Below, piece after piece: positions 10,608 through 18,999 of a stretch of DNA of 64,000 nt. The stretch is from Pseudomonas helleri (GTDB lineage Bacteria; Pseudomonadota; Gammaproteobacteria; Pseudomonadales; Pseudomonadaceae). The notes under the pieces were generated by a model. The model saw only the letters and a list, made by a program, of their open reading frames with translations, had not been told where the DNA came from and searched no databases. Both the position numbers and the translations under genes were made by a program. The stretch's first letter is position 1; each line of letters opens with the position of its first letter. Location: the NCBI RefSeq assembly GCF_001043025.1, contig NZ_JYLD01000010.1:1-64000 (forward strand). Direction: 5' to 3'.

Positions 10608-11100
10608 AAGTGCGGGCATCGCGCCAGGTCAGGTACACCCGCAGGTCAAACTCCAGTTGGTGATAACCCGGCAGCATGTGTTCGCACAGTTTGTAGAACG
10701 CCTTGTTGTGGTCGGACTCTTTGAGGTGCGCCAGTTCGTGCACCACGATCATCCTCAAGAACTCTGGCGCAGCTTCCTTGAACAACGAGGCCACGCGCAG
10801 TTCTTTTTTGGCCTTGAGCTTGCCACCCTGCACCCGCGAAATAGTCGTGTGCAAGCCCAGCGCACGGTGGGTGAGGTCGAGGCGGTTATCAAACAGCACC
10901 TTGTCAAAGGACGGCGCGTTGCGCAGGTATTCCTGTTTGATCTCGTGCGCGTAGGCATACAAGGCCTTGTCGCTCTGCACCGCATGGCGCTGTGGATAAC
11001 GCTCGTTCAGGTAGCTGCCCAATTGGTCGCGCTCGATCAATTGGCGCACTTGATCCTGCAACGATTGGGGGTAAGCCTGGAGGTATTTGAGAACGGTCAT
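10606..11100 (-). CDS. YgjP-like M48-type zinc metallopeptidase (DUF45)
   Basis: A 164-residue protein with the zinc motif VVHELAHLKESDHNKAFY: HExxH plus a third histidine ten residues later, the YgjP/SprT-like arrangement. The rest (NRLDLTHRALGLHTTISRVQ, GKLKAKKELRVASLF) fits the DUF45 group of predicted metalloproteases. It is soluble, with no signal peptide. The ATG at 11100 gives the usual length; a GTG five codons upstream (11115) is also open, and neither has a convincing ribosome binding site. Confidence 0.82.
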   Translation of the reverse strand: MTVLKYLQAYPQSLQDQVRQLIERDQLGSYLNERYPQRHAVQSDKALYAYAHEIKQEYLRNAPSFDKVLFDNRLDLTHRALGLHTTISRVQGGKLKAKKELRVASLFKEAAPEFLRMIVVHELAHLKESDHNKAFYKLCEHMLPGYHQLEFDLRVYLTWRDART

Positions 11101-11289
11101 GGGGCGCCAACGCACAGCGTAAAAGTTCGCCAGTGTAGCGAATCCAGCTTTTATGGCTACCTTGTCAGACTTTTACGTTGCCAAGAGGCGGACACTTCCG
11201 AGAAAGCGTGGGGACCGCAAGCGCTGCTTGCCGCATGGAAAGGCCGGGGGCTATCTTCTTGAGTCGCCGATGATCCCCGTGGAAGAGAC

Positions 11290-11682
11290 ATGAAAAAGAC
11301 GACGCCCGACGGTCCTAAAGCAAAACGCATTCAGCGTGATGATCATCTGCACGATGATGCAACCCAAGACCTGCTCCAACGCCTGCGCGAAGACCCTCCC
11401 GTAGACCTGGAGACCTTGCAGCCGACACTGGCGCAAGGCATCAGCCCTGAGTCACCGTTTGCCGTGCTGGCAGATGTTCGCGCCCTGCAAGCTTTGCAGC
11501 ACGTGTCGATCATGCTCAAGGGGGCAGAAGAGGTGTCGGATGAAATCACCGAAATGGCCAGCGGCATCGAGCGCGGGCTGGTGTGGTCGCTGGTGCACTC
11601 GGTCGAGATGGCCCGCTCACTGGTGGACGCCCTGCTCAAGGGCAACGGCATAGATCCCGAAAAAATACACCACACCTTGTAG
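11290..11682 (+). CDS. DUF6124-like small Pseudomonas protein
   Basis: A 130-residue acidic protein with a disordered, charged N-terminus and a helical C-terminal half (SPFAVLADVRALQALQHVS ... SVEMARSLVDALL). The same helical pattern is seen in the 27357-27746 protein, and both look like the DUF6124 family, abundant in Pseudomonas and of unknown function. The start has ggaagag at 11281-11287. The stop codon (TAG, 11680-11682) lies inside the following family A repeat, so the repeat supplies the end of the gene. Family assignment is moderate. Confidence 0.7.
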   Translation: MKKTTPDGPKAKRIQRDDHLHDDATQDLLQRLREDPPVDLETLQPTLAQGISPESPFAVLADVRALQALQHVSIMLKGAEEVSDEITEMASGIERGLVWSLVHSVEMARSLVDALLKGNGIDPEKIHHTL

Positions 11683-11746
11683 GAGCGAGCTCGCCTCGCG
11701 ATCTTTTGATCGTTTAAAAGATCGCGAGACAAGCTCGCTCCTACAG
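11678..11746. repeat. REP-like inverted repeat, family A, overlapping a stop codon
   Basis: Arms tgtaggagcgagctcgcctc and the complement ending ctacag. Its tgtag provides the TAG stop of the upstream DUF6124-like gene. Confidence 0.92.
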
Positions 11747-11767
11747 ATGAATCCGTGTACCAGGCAC

Positions 11768-11796
11768 AAAAAAGCCCGCATCGCTGCGGGCTTTTT
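11768..11796. terminator. Bidirectional rho-independent terminator downstream of fda
   Basis: Stem gcccgca/tgcgggc with loop tcgc at 11774-11791, preceded by six A and followed by five T. On the minus strand it ends the fda transcript 16 bp after its stop codon; on the plus strand it can stop readthrough from the DUF6124-like gene. Confidence 0.88.
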
Positions 11797-11811
11797 CATG
11801 ACGCTTAAGGC

Positions 11812-12876
11812 TTAGTTGACCTTGGCGTTCAGCTCACCTTTGAGGTAACGCTGGTACATGGCTTCCAGGGAGATCGGTTTGATCTTCGAGGCATTGCCAG
11901 CGGTGCCGAAGGCTTCGTAACGGGCGATGCACACGTCGCGCATGGCCGTTACGGTAGCGCCGAAGAACTTGCGCGGGTCGAACTCGCTTGGGTTGGTTGC
12001 CATCAGGCGACGCATGGCGCCAGTCGAGGCCAGACGCAGGTCGGTGTCGATGTTGACCTTGCGCACGCCGTACTTGATGCCTTCAACGATTTCTTCAACC
12101 GGCACGCCGTAGGTTTCTTTGATGTCGCCGCCGTACTGGTTGATGATCGCCAGCCACTCTTGTGGCACCGAAGACGAACCGTGCATTACCAGGTGAGTAT
12201 TGGGGATGCGCTTGTGGATTTCTTTGATGCGGTCAATCGCCAACACGTCGCCGGTAGGTGGCTTGGTGAACTTGTAAGCGCCGTGGGAAGTGCCGATGGC
12301 GATGGCCAGGGCGTCCACTTGGGTGCGTTTTACGAAGTCTGCGGCTTCTTCCGGGTCGGTCAGCATTTGGCTGTGATCCAGAACGCCTTCAGCGCCGATA
12401 CCGTCTTCTTCGCCCGCCATGCCGGTTTCCAGGGAACCTAGGCAGCCCAGCTCGCCTTCAACCGACACACCGCAAGCGTGCGCCATGGCAACGGTTTGCT
12501 GAGTCACGCGAACGTTGTAGTCGTAGTCGGTAGGGGTTTTACCGTCTTCGCCCAGCGAGCCGTCCATCATGACCGAGCTGAAGCCCAGCTGGATGGAGCG
12601 CTGGCAGACGTCAGGGCTGGTGCCGTGGTCTTGGTGCATGCACACCGGGATATGCGGGAATTCTTCGATGGCCGCCAGAATCAGGTGACGCAGGAACGGC
12701 GCACCTGCGTACTTGCGCGCACCGGCCGAAGCCTGAACGATCACCGGGGAGTCAGTCTTGTCAGCGGCTTCCATGATCGCGCGCATCTGCTCAAGGTTGT
12801 TGACGTTGAAGGCTGGAACGCCGTAGCCGAATTCGGCGGCGTGGTCCAACATCTGGCGCATGCTGATAAGTGCCAT
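11812..12876 (-). CDS. fda: Class II fructose-1,6-bisphosphate aldolase
   Basis: A 354-residue class II (zinc-dependent) aldolase that interconverts fructose-1,6-bisphosphate with dihydroxyacetone phosphate and glyceraldehyde-3-phosphate. Visible signatures are VCMHQDHGTS (zinc histidine and catalytic aspartate), the glutamate/histidine region LAIAIGTSHGAYKF, and LVMHGSSSVP. Its length fits the 'Calvin cycle' subtype common in Pseudomonas, which lacks phosphofructokinase and uses this enzyme mainly in gluconeogenesis. It is last in the order tkt-epd-pgk-lipoprotein-fda. Between it and the lipoprotein lie about 230 bp with a family A repeat, so it may have its own promoter. Confidence 0.97.
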   Translation of the reverse strand: MALISMRQMLDHAAEFGYGVPAFNVNNLEQMRAIMEAADKTDSPVIVQASAGARKYAGAPFLRHLILAAIEEFPHIPVCMHQDHGTSPDVCQRSIQLGFSSVMMDGSLGEDGKTPTDYDYNVRVTQQTVAMAHACGVSVEGELGCLGSLETGMAGEEDGIGAEGVLDHSQMLTDPEEAADFVKRTQVDALAIAIGTSHGAYKFTKPPTGDVLAIDRIKEIHKRIPNTHLVMHGSSSVPQEWLAIINQYGGDIKETYGVPVEEIVEGIKYGVRKVNIDTDLRLASTGAMRRLMATNPSEFDPRKFFGATVTAMRDVCIARYEAFGTAGNASKIKPISLEAMYQRYLKGELNAKVN

Positions 12877-13030
12877 TGTGTGTGTCTCTCCCGGACAAGG
12901 GTCGTTAATCGTGCAAGCCTGCCGTAGCGGCGGCTGCGATTCAAGTTATTGCAGATCGGGGGTTGGCCCCGGTGCTGCGAATTCGATGCGGCTGAAACGT
13001 TACAGCTCCAGCCCTGGCTGGTCGGCCCTA

Positions 13031-13099
13031 TGTAGGAGCGAGCTTGCCTCGCGATCTCTTAAAAATTCAAAAGATCGCGAGGCAAGCTCGCTCCTACAG
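13031..13099. repeat. REP-like inverted repeat, family A
   Basis: Arms tgtaggagcgagcttgcctc and ggcaagctcgctcctacag around gatctcttaaaaattcaaaa, between the small lipoprotein gene and fda. Confidence 0.92.
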
Positions 13100-13107
13100 T
13101 ATTAGCC

Positions 13108-13326
13108 TCAAGGGCACCCGCGCCCTTTTGAGGCTTGCGGGGTCTCGTATTTTTCCAGCGCTTCAGGCCCTGAGCGTTTATTGACCAGCGGCACGCTCTG
13201 CGCCTGCCAGTCGGCCTGGTAGCAACCACTCTCTTCGGGAGTGGCGGCCTCTGCCGGCGGCGGGGCCGAACCGGCGCAACCGGCCAAAAAGCCCGCAACT
13301 ATCAACAGCGGTAACAACTTGACCAT
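13108..13326 (-). CDS. Small predicted lipoprotein in the pgk-fda interval
   Basis: A protein of about 72 residues starting VKLLPLLIVAGFLAGC after Met: a short charged n-region, a hydrophobic stretch and the lipobox LAGC, so it should be lipidated on Cys near residue 16. The remaining 55 residues are rich in Ala, Pro and Glu and carry two more cysteines (ESGCYQADW, GRGCP at the C-terminus). No function is recognised. Start: aagga at 13336-13340 is nine bases before the ATG at 13326 and three before that at 13332, so 13326 is preferred. It follows pgk by about 30 bp in the same direction. Confidence 0.72.
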   Translation of the reverse strand: MVKLLPLLIVAGFLAGCAGSAPPPAEAATPEESGCYQADWQAQSVPLVNKRSGPEALEKYETPQASKGRGCP

Positions 13327-13358
13327 GTCCATGCTTCCTTTCAGGGCCTGAGTCATAG

Positions 13359-14522
13359 TCAGGCTTTGGCGCGGCTTTCCAGAATTTCAACAGCAGGCAG
13401 TACCTTGCCTTCAACGAACTCCAGGAAGGCACCGCCACCTGTAGAGATGTACGAAATTTGATCAGCAATGCCGTATTTGTCGATGGCTGCCAAGGTGTCG
13501 CCACCGCCAGCAATCGAGAAGGCTTCGCTGTCAGCAATGGCCTGGGCCAACACTTTGGTGCCGTTGCCGAACTGGTCAAACTCGAACACGCCTACCGGAC
13601 CGTTCCACAGAATGGTTTTGGACGATTTCAGCAGGTCAGCGAAGTGCGCTGCAGTTTGCGGACCAATGTCCAGGATCATGTCGTCAGCGGCCACGTCGCC
13701 GATCAGTTTGACGGTCGCTTCGGCTGATTCTGCAAATTGCTTGGCAACCACAACGTCGGTTGGCAGCGGCACGTTGACCTTGGCCGCGATGGCGCGGGCA
13801 GTGTCCAGCAGGTCGGGTTCGTACAGCGATTTGCCTACCGGGTGGCCGGCAGCCGCCAGGAATGTGTTGGCAATGCCGCCGCCAACGATCAGCAGGTCGC
13901 AGATCTGGCTCAGGCTGTTCAGCACTTCGAGTTTGGTCGACACCTTGGAGCCGGCAACAATGGCCGCCATTGGCTTGGCCGGGGCGCCCAGGGCTTTGCC
14001 CAGCGCTTCCAGTTCAGCAGCCAGCAACGGGCCCGCAGCGGCAACCTTGGCGAACTTGGCAACGCCGTGGGTCGAGCCTTCAGCGCGGTGCGCTGTACCG
14101 AAAGCGTCCATCACGAACACGTCGCACAGGGCGGCGTATTGCTGGGCCAGTTCGTCAGCGTTTTTCTTTTCGCCCTTGTTGAAGCGCACGTTTTCGAACA
14201 ACACGATGTCGCCCGCTTTAACGTCGACGCCGTTCAGGTAGTCGCTGACCAGCGGCACTTCGCGGCCCAGGGCTTTGCTCAGGTAGTCAGCGACTGGCTT
14301 GAGGCTGTTCTCGGCCGAGAACTCGCCTTCAGTCGGACGCCCCAGGTGCGAGCAGACCATAACCGCTGCGCCTTTTTCCAGGGCCAGCTTGATGGTCGGC
14401 AGCGAAGCAAGGATGCGCGCATCGCTGGCGACAACACCGTCCTTTACCGGGACGTTGAGGTCTTCGCGGATCAGTACGCGCTTACCTTGGAGATCGAGGT
14501 CGGTCATCTTCAACACGGTCAT
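13359..14522 (-). CDS. pgk: Phosphoglycerate kinase
   Basis: A 387-residue enzyme that transfers phosphate between 1,3-bisphosphoglycerate and ADP in glycolysis and gluconeogenesis. Signatures are KRVLIREDLNVPVKDG at the N-terminus, CSHLGRP, VLFENVRFNKGEKKN, and the nucleotide-binding segment with VGVFEFDQFGNGT and SIAGGGDTLAAI near the C-terminus. The protein is cytoplasmic and of normal bacterial length. It follows epd by 26 bp, indicating cotranscription. Confidence 0.97.
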   Translation of the reverse strand: MTVLKMTDLDLQGKRVLIREDLNVPVKDGVVASDARILASLPTIKLALEKGAAVMVCSHLGRPTEGEFSAENSLKPVADYLSKALGREVPLVSDYLNGVDVKAGDIVLFENVRFNKGEKKNADELAQQYAALCDVFVMDAFGTAHRAEGSTHGVAKFAKVAAAGPLLAAELEALGKALGAPAKPMAAIVAGSKVSTKLEVLNSLSQICDLLIVGGGIANTFLAAAGHPVGKSLYEPDLLDTARAIAAKVNVPLPTDVVVAKQFAESAEATVKLIGDVAADDMILDIGPQTAAHFADLLKSSKTILWNGPVGVFEFDQFGNGTKVLAQAIADSEAFSIAGGGDTLAAIDKYGIADQISYISTGGGAFLEFVEGKVLPAVEILESRAKA

Positions 14523-14548
14523 GGGTCGCAGTTCCTGAGTTTCTAATG

Positions 14549-15604
14549 TTAGAGAGCGGGTTTAGGGTGAGTGATGTGCAAATAGTGCTCGGCCACATCG
14601 ATCATTCGATTGGCAAAACCCCATTCGTTGTCGAACCAAGCCAGCAGGTTCACCAGCCGTGGGCCGGAAACGCGGGTCTGGCTGGCATCGACGATGGCCG
14701 AATGCGGGTCGTGGTTAAAATCGCAACTGGCGTGCGGCAACTCGGTGTACGCCAACAGGCCTTTGAGCGGGCCGCTGGTCGCCGCCTCGCGCAGTACACG
14801 GTTAACTTCGGTGGCGTCGGTGTCACGCGCCGTGACCAAGGTAATGTCCAGACATGACACATTCAGGGTCGGCACACGTACGGCTTTGGCTTGAATCCGC
14901 CCGGCAAGTTCCGGCAATAAACGCTCAATACCTTTGGCGAGGCCGGTGGACACCGGAATCACCGACTGAAACGCCGAGCGTGTACGACGCAGGTCTTCAT
15001 GGTGGTAGGCATCAATCACCGGCTGGTCATTCATGGCCGAGTGGATCGTGGTAATCGATACGTACTCAAGGCCGAACGCTTCGTCGAGCAGGCGCAACAG
15101 CGGCACGCCGCAGTTAGTGGTGCACGAGGCGTTGGACACCAGGCGCTCGTCGCCGGTGAGGGTGTGCTGGTTGACGCCATACACGATGGTCGCGTCGACA
15201 TCAGCTTCGCTGGCCATTGGCTGCGAGAACAGTACACGGGGTGCCCCGGCATCGAGAAAGCGCTGGCCGTCGGCACGGGAGTGATAGACGCCGGAGCATT
15301 CCAGCACCAGATCCACGCCCAGCGCGGCCCAGTCGATACCTTCGGGGGTGGCACTGCGGAACACTTTCACGCAGTCGCCATTGATATGCAGGCAGTCGCC
15401 TTCGATCCGTATGTCGCCGGGGAACCGGCCATGGGTGGAGTCGAAGCGCGTCAAATATTCGAGGCTGGCCATATCGGCCAAATCATTCAGTGCAACAATT
15501 TCAAACCCGGCAGCCGCCCCTCGCTCAAACAACGCACGCAAGACGCAACGACCAATCCGGCCGTAGCCGTTGAGTGCAACTTTGTAAGGACGCAGTTGAG
15601 GCAT
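14549..15604 (-). CDS. epd: D-erythrose-4-phosphate dehydrogenase
   Basis: A 351-residue GapA-like NAD-dependent dehydrogenase. The Rossmann motif is ALNGYGRIGRCVLRAL and the catalytic cysteine lies in SNASCTTNCGVPLL. Placement between tkt and pgk and closeness to Epd rather than GapA support oxidation of erythrose-4-phosphate to 4-phosphoerythronate, the first step of the DXP-dependent pyridoxal phosphate pathway, fed by transketolase. A type I glyceraldehyde-3-phosphate dehydrogenase is the alternative; some Pseudomonas Epd proteins may have mixed activity. Confidence 0.88.
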   Translation of the reverse strand: MPQLRPYKVALNGYGRIGRCVLRALFERGAAAGFEIVALNDLADMASLEYLTRFDSTHGRFPGDIRIEGDCLHINGDCVKVFRSATPEGIDWAALGVDLVLECSGVYHSRADGQRFLDAGAPRVLFSQPMASEADVDATIVYGVNQHTLTGDERLVSNASCTTNCGVPLLRLLDEAFGLEYVSITTIHSAMNDQPVIDAYHHEDLRRTRSAFQSVIPVSTGLAKGIERLLPELAGRIQAKAVRVPTLNVSCLDITLVTARDTDATEVNRVLREAATSGPLKGLLAYTELPHASCDFNHDPHSAIVDASQTRVSGPRLVNLLAWFDNEWGFANRMIDVAEHYLHITHPKPAL

Positions 15605-15640
15605 GGGGTTCTCTTATCAGGGTGTAAACACAACGATCCC

Positions 15641-15716
15641 CCGTAGGAGCTGCCGCAGGCTGCGATCTTTTGATGTTTAAAAGATCGCAGCCTTCGTACC
15701 TCGGCAGCTCCTACGG
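15641..15716. repeat. REP-like inverted repeat, 'gtaggagctgccgaaggctgcg' family (family C)
   Basis: Arms ccgtaggagctgccgcaggc and gcagccttcg...ggcagctcctacgg around gatcttttgatgtttaaaag. The right arm carries a short insertion (tacct). It lies between tkt and epd; the second copy is at 60771-60844. Confidence 0.9.
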
Positions 15717-15725
15717 GGGGATTGC

Positions 15726-17723
15726 TTAGTCTTCCAGCAGCTCTTCAGCCTGACCCAGGATGTTTTCCACGGTGAAGCCGAACTCTTCGAACAAGGCAGG
15801 CGCAGGCGCCGACTCGCCGTAGGTGGTCATGCCGATCACGCGGCCTTCCAGGCCCACGTACTTGTACCAGTAGTCTGCGTGGGACGCTTCGATCGCAATA
15901 CGCGCGCTAACCTGCAGCGGCAGAACCGACTGCTTGTAGCCTGCATCTTGAGCTTCGTACACGCTGGTGCATGGGATCGACACCACACGGACCTTGCGGC
16001 CTTGCTCGGTCAGTTTCTCGTACGCCTGAACGGCCAGGCCGACTTCGGAACCGGCCGAGATCAGGATCAGCTCAGGCTCGCCTGCGCAGTCCTTGAGTAC
16101 GTAACCACCGCGGTTGATGTTGGCGATCTGGCCAGCATCACGGGTTTGGTGGTTGAGGTTCTGACGCGAGAAGATCAACGCGGACGGGCCGTCGTTGCGC
16201 TCCAGGGCGTATTTCCAGGCCGCTGCAGATTCCACTGCATCGCATGGGCGCCAGGTGTCCAGGTTCGGCGTGGTACGCAGGCTGGTCAATTGCTCAACCG
16301 GCTGGTGCGTCGGGCCGTCTTCGCCCAGACCGATGGAGTCGTGGGTGAACACATAGATCACACGCTGCTTCATCAGGGCCGACATGCGGATGGCGTTGCG
16401 GGCGTATTCCATGAACATCAGGAAGGTCGCGCCGTAAGGCACCAGGCCGCCGTGCAGGGCAACGCCGTTCATGATGGCGCTCATGCCGAACTCACGTACG
16501 CCGTAGTACACGTAGTTGCCGCTGGCGTCTTCAGCGCTCACACCTTTGCAACCTTTCCACAGGGTCAGGTTGGAACCGGCCAGGTCAGCCGAGCCGCCCA
16601 GCAGTTCAGGCAGCAGCGGGCCAAAGGCGTTGAGGGTGTTTTGGCTGGCTTTACGGCTGGCGATGGTTTCGCCTTTGGCCGCGACTTCAGCGATGTAGGC
16701 GCTGGCCTTGGCATCGAAGTCGGCAGGCAGCTTGCCGCTCAGGCGACGGGTCAGTTCGCTGGCCAGTTCCGGGAACTCGGCAGCGTAGGCGGCGAAGCGC
16801 TTGTCCCACTCGGACTCAACGGCAGCACCGGCTTGCTTGGCATCCCATTCGGCGTAGATATCGGCCGGAATTTCAAACGGGCCGTGGTTCCAGTTCAGCG
16901 CAGTGCGGGTCAGGGCGATTTCGTCGTTGCCCAGTGGAGCACCGTGGCAATCTTCTTTGCCTTGCTTGTTCGGCGAGCCAAAACCGATGGTGGTTTTGCA
17001 GCAGATCAGCGTTGGCTTGTCGCTTTTACGCGCGGTGTCGATGGCGGTTTTGATTTCTTCAGGGTCGTGACCGTCAACGTTGCGGATCACTTGCCAGTTG
17101 TAGGCTTCGAAACGCTTTGGCGTGTCGTCGGTGAACCAGCCTTCAACTTCGCCATCAATCGAGATGCCGTTGTCGTCGTAGAACGCGATCAGCTTGTTCA
17201 GGCCCAGGGTGCCGGCCAACGAGCCAACTTCGTGGGAAATGCCTTCCATCATGCAGCCATCACCCAGGAACACGTAGGTGTGGTGATCGACAACGTTGTG
17301 GCCAGGACGGTTGAACTGCGCGCCCATGACTTTTTCAGCCAGGGCAAAGCCCACGGCATTGGCCAGGCCCTGACCCAATGGGCCAGTGGTGGTTTCAACG
17401 CCCGGCGTGTAACCGAACTCCGGGTGGCCCGGGGTACGGCTGTGCAGTTGGCGGAAGTTTTTCAGATCGTCGATCGACAGGTCATAGCCGGTCAGGTGCA
17501 ACAACGAGTAGATCAGCATCGAGCCGTGGCCGTTGGACAGCACGAAGCGGTCACGGTCAGCGAACGAAGGATTGCTCGGGTTGTGCTTCAGATAATCGCG
17601 CCACAGTACTTCGGCGATATCCGCCATACCCATAGGGGCACCTGGATGGCCGCTGTTGGCTTTTTGCACGGCATCCATGCTGAGTGCACGAATGGCGTTG
17701 GCACGCTCACGACGGCTGGGCAT
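15726..17723 (-). CDS. tkt: Transketolase
   Basis: A 665-residue thiamine-diphosphate enzyme that transfers two-carbon units between sugar phosphates in the pentose phosphate pathway. The N-terminus has NSGHPGAPMGMADIAEVLW and the ThDP motif runs from FLGDGCMMEGISHE to YDDNGISIDG. The pyrimidine domain contains THDSIGLGEDGPTHQPVEQL, and the C-terminal domain ends with the usual ELLED. Full length. It heads the order tkt-epd-pgk, with a family C repeat in the 120-bp gap before epd. Confidence 0.97.
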   Translation of the reverse strand: MPSRRERANAIRALSMDAVQKANSGHPGAPMGMADIAEVLWRDYLKHNPSNPSFADRDRFVLSNGHGSMLIYSLLHLTGYDLSIDDLKNFRQLHSRTPGHPEFGYTPGVETTTGPLGQGLANAVGFALAEKVMGAQFNRPGHNVVDHHTYVFLGDGCMMEGISHEVGSLAGTLGLNKLIAFYDDNGISIDGEVEGWFTDDTPKRFEAYNWQVIRNVDGHDPEEIKTAIDTARKSDKPTLICCKTTIGFGSPNKQGKEDCHGAPLGNDEIALTRTALNWNHGPFEIPADIYAEWDAKQAGAAVESEWDKRFAAYAAEFPELASELTRRLSGKLPADFDAKASAYIAEVAAKGETIASRKASQNTLNAFGPLLPELLGGSADLAGSNLTLWKGCKGVSAEDASGNYVYYGVREFGMSAIMNGVALHGGLVPYGATFLMFMEYARNAIRMSALMKQRVIYVFTHDSIGLGEDGPTHQPVEQLTSLRTTPNLDTWRPCDAVESAAAWKYALERNDGPSALIFSRQNLNHQTRDAGQIANINRGGYVLKDCAGEPELILISAGSEVGLAVQAYEKLTEQGRKVRVVSIPCTSVYEAQDAGYKQSVLPLQVSARIAIEASHADYWYKYVGLEGRVIGMTTYGESAPAPALFEEFGFTVENILGQAEELLED

Positions 17724-17919
17724 CGCTGTTCTCCTGGGTATTGAAAGTTAAATCGAAACGGAAAAAAGGTGAGCATTTTCCCTCACCCACCGCCTTCGGG
17801 GCAATGACAGATAGTCGCTTGAAGCGTTTTTCATGCGCTTAACCGTTCAACCTGTTGAAGATCGGACATTTCATTTCGTTATTGAGTGCAGGTCATCCGA
17901 CCAACGAACCGGTTATCGA

Positions 17920-17945
17920 TCAATATCAAAAAGTTTTGATATTGA
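17920..17945. promoter_or_regulatory. Perfect palindrome, candidate operator of the adjacent ArsR-type regulator
   Basis: tcaatatcaaaa (17920-17931) and its exact complement ttttgatattga (17934-17945), separated by two bases. It lies 40 bp before the start of the ArsR-methyltransferase gene and overlaps a possible -35 (ttgaac, 17942-17947), as expected for autorepression. AT-rich palindromes of this shape are typical ArsR-family operators. It also lies upstream of the divergent tkt gene. Confidence 0.72.
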
Positions 17946-17984
17946 ACTTGCGAGGTGTGAGACGGGTAACTAGACTGCGCCCCC

Positions 17985-18980
17985 ATGAACTTACGCGTGC
18001 CTTCTATCCGCCATGACGATTGCGACGAGCTCTCCGCCCTGTGCAAGGCCGGAGGTGACCCGCTGCGACTCAATGTGCTGCGCGCGTTGGCCAACGATTC
18101 ATTTGGAGTGCTGGAACTGACGCACATATTTGCCACCGGCCAGTCAGGCATGAGCCACCACCTCAAGGTGTTGTCCCAGGCACAACTGGTGGCCACGCGT
18201 CGCGAAGGCAATGCCATTTTTTATCGTCGTGCCCTGCCCCACACCGAACTGCTGGGCGGCAAGTTGCATGCTGCATTGCTGGAAGAGGTCGACAACCTGA
18301 CCCTGCCCGCCGACGTGCAAGCGCGCATCAGTGCCGTACATGGACAACGAGCAGCGGCCAGCCAGGACTTTTTCTCGCGTATCGCCGAGAAATTTCGAGC
18401 TCAACAGGACTTGATCGCTGGCGTGCCACAGTATCGGGACAGCGTGTTGACGCTGCTCGACAAACAGAGCTTCAGCCCAGCCGCCACGGCCCTTGAAGTC
18501 GGCCCCGGAGACGGCAGTTTTTTGCCCGACCTGGCCCAACGCTTCCAGCACGTCACGGCACTGGACAACAGCTCGGTAATGCTTGAGCTGGCCCGCCAGC
18601 TGTGTGAACGCGAGTCACTGAACAACGTCAGCCTGCTCTTGGCCGACGCGCTGCACGATGCGCACCTGCAGGCCGATTGCGTGGTGGTGAACATGGTCTT
18701 GCACCATTTCGCGGCACCGGCCGATGCACTCAGGCAACTGGCCACCTTGTTGAAACCTGGCGGTAGCCTGCTGGTAACAGAGTTGTGTAGCCATAATCAG
18801 GCGTGGGCCCGCGAGGCTTGCGGCGATCTGTGGCTAGGTTTTGAACAAGATGATCTGGCCCATTGGGCCACCGCTGCGGGACTCGTTCCCGGGGAAAGCC
18901 TCTATGTAGGCTTACGTAATGGTTTCCAGATTCAGGTCCGCCACTTTCAGCGGCCGGCTGGCGACACTCACCATCGGTAA
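17985..18980 (+). CDS. ArsR-family regulator fused to a SAM-dependent methyltransferase domain (SahR-like candidate)
   Basis: A 331-residue protein. Residues 1-95 form an ArsR-type winged helix (KAGGDPLRLNVLRALANDSF, then GQSGMSHHLKVLSQAQLV as recognition helix). Residues about 130-320 form a class I methyltransferase fold: motif I is LEVGPGDGSFLPDLA, followed by VTALDNSSVML and VVVNMVLHHFAAP. It precedes metK by 19 bp in the same direction. ArsR-methyltransferase fusions beside SAM-cycle genes include the SAH-responsive SahR repressors, so sensing SAH or SAM through the methyltransferase domain is a reasonable inference. No clear ribosome binding site precedes the ATG, so the message may have a very short leader. 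Confidence 0.82.
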   Translation: MNLRVPSIRHDDCDELSALCKAGGDPLRLNVLRALANDSFGVLELTHIFATGQSGMSHHLKVLSQAQLVATRREGNAIFYRRALPHTELLGGKLHAALLEEVDNLTLPADVQARISAVHGQRAAASQDFFSRIAEKFRAQQDLIAGVPQYRDSVLTLLDKQSFSPAATALEVGPGDGSFLPDLAQRFQHVTALDNSSVMLELARQLCERESLNNVSLLLADALHDAHLQADCVVVNMVLHHFAAPADALRQLATLLKPGGSLLVTELCSHNQAWAREACGDLWLGFEQDDLAHWATAAGLVPGESLYVGLRNGFQIQVRHFQRPAGDTHHR

Positions 18981-18999
18981 ATATTAGGAAACCGTCGAG

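Noticed and set aside
10303..11262. Long plus-strand open frame of 319 codons
   Set aside because: It runs antisense across the winged-helix and YgjP-like genes, has no domain pattern and is explained by high GC.
15879..17744. 621-codon plus-strand open frame
   Set aside because: It is the exact antisense of transketolase, whose signatures are unmistakable.
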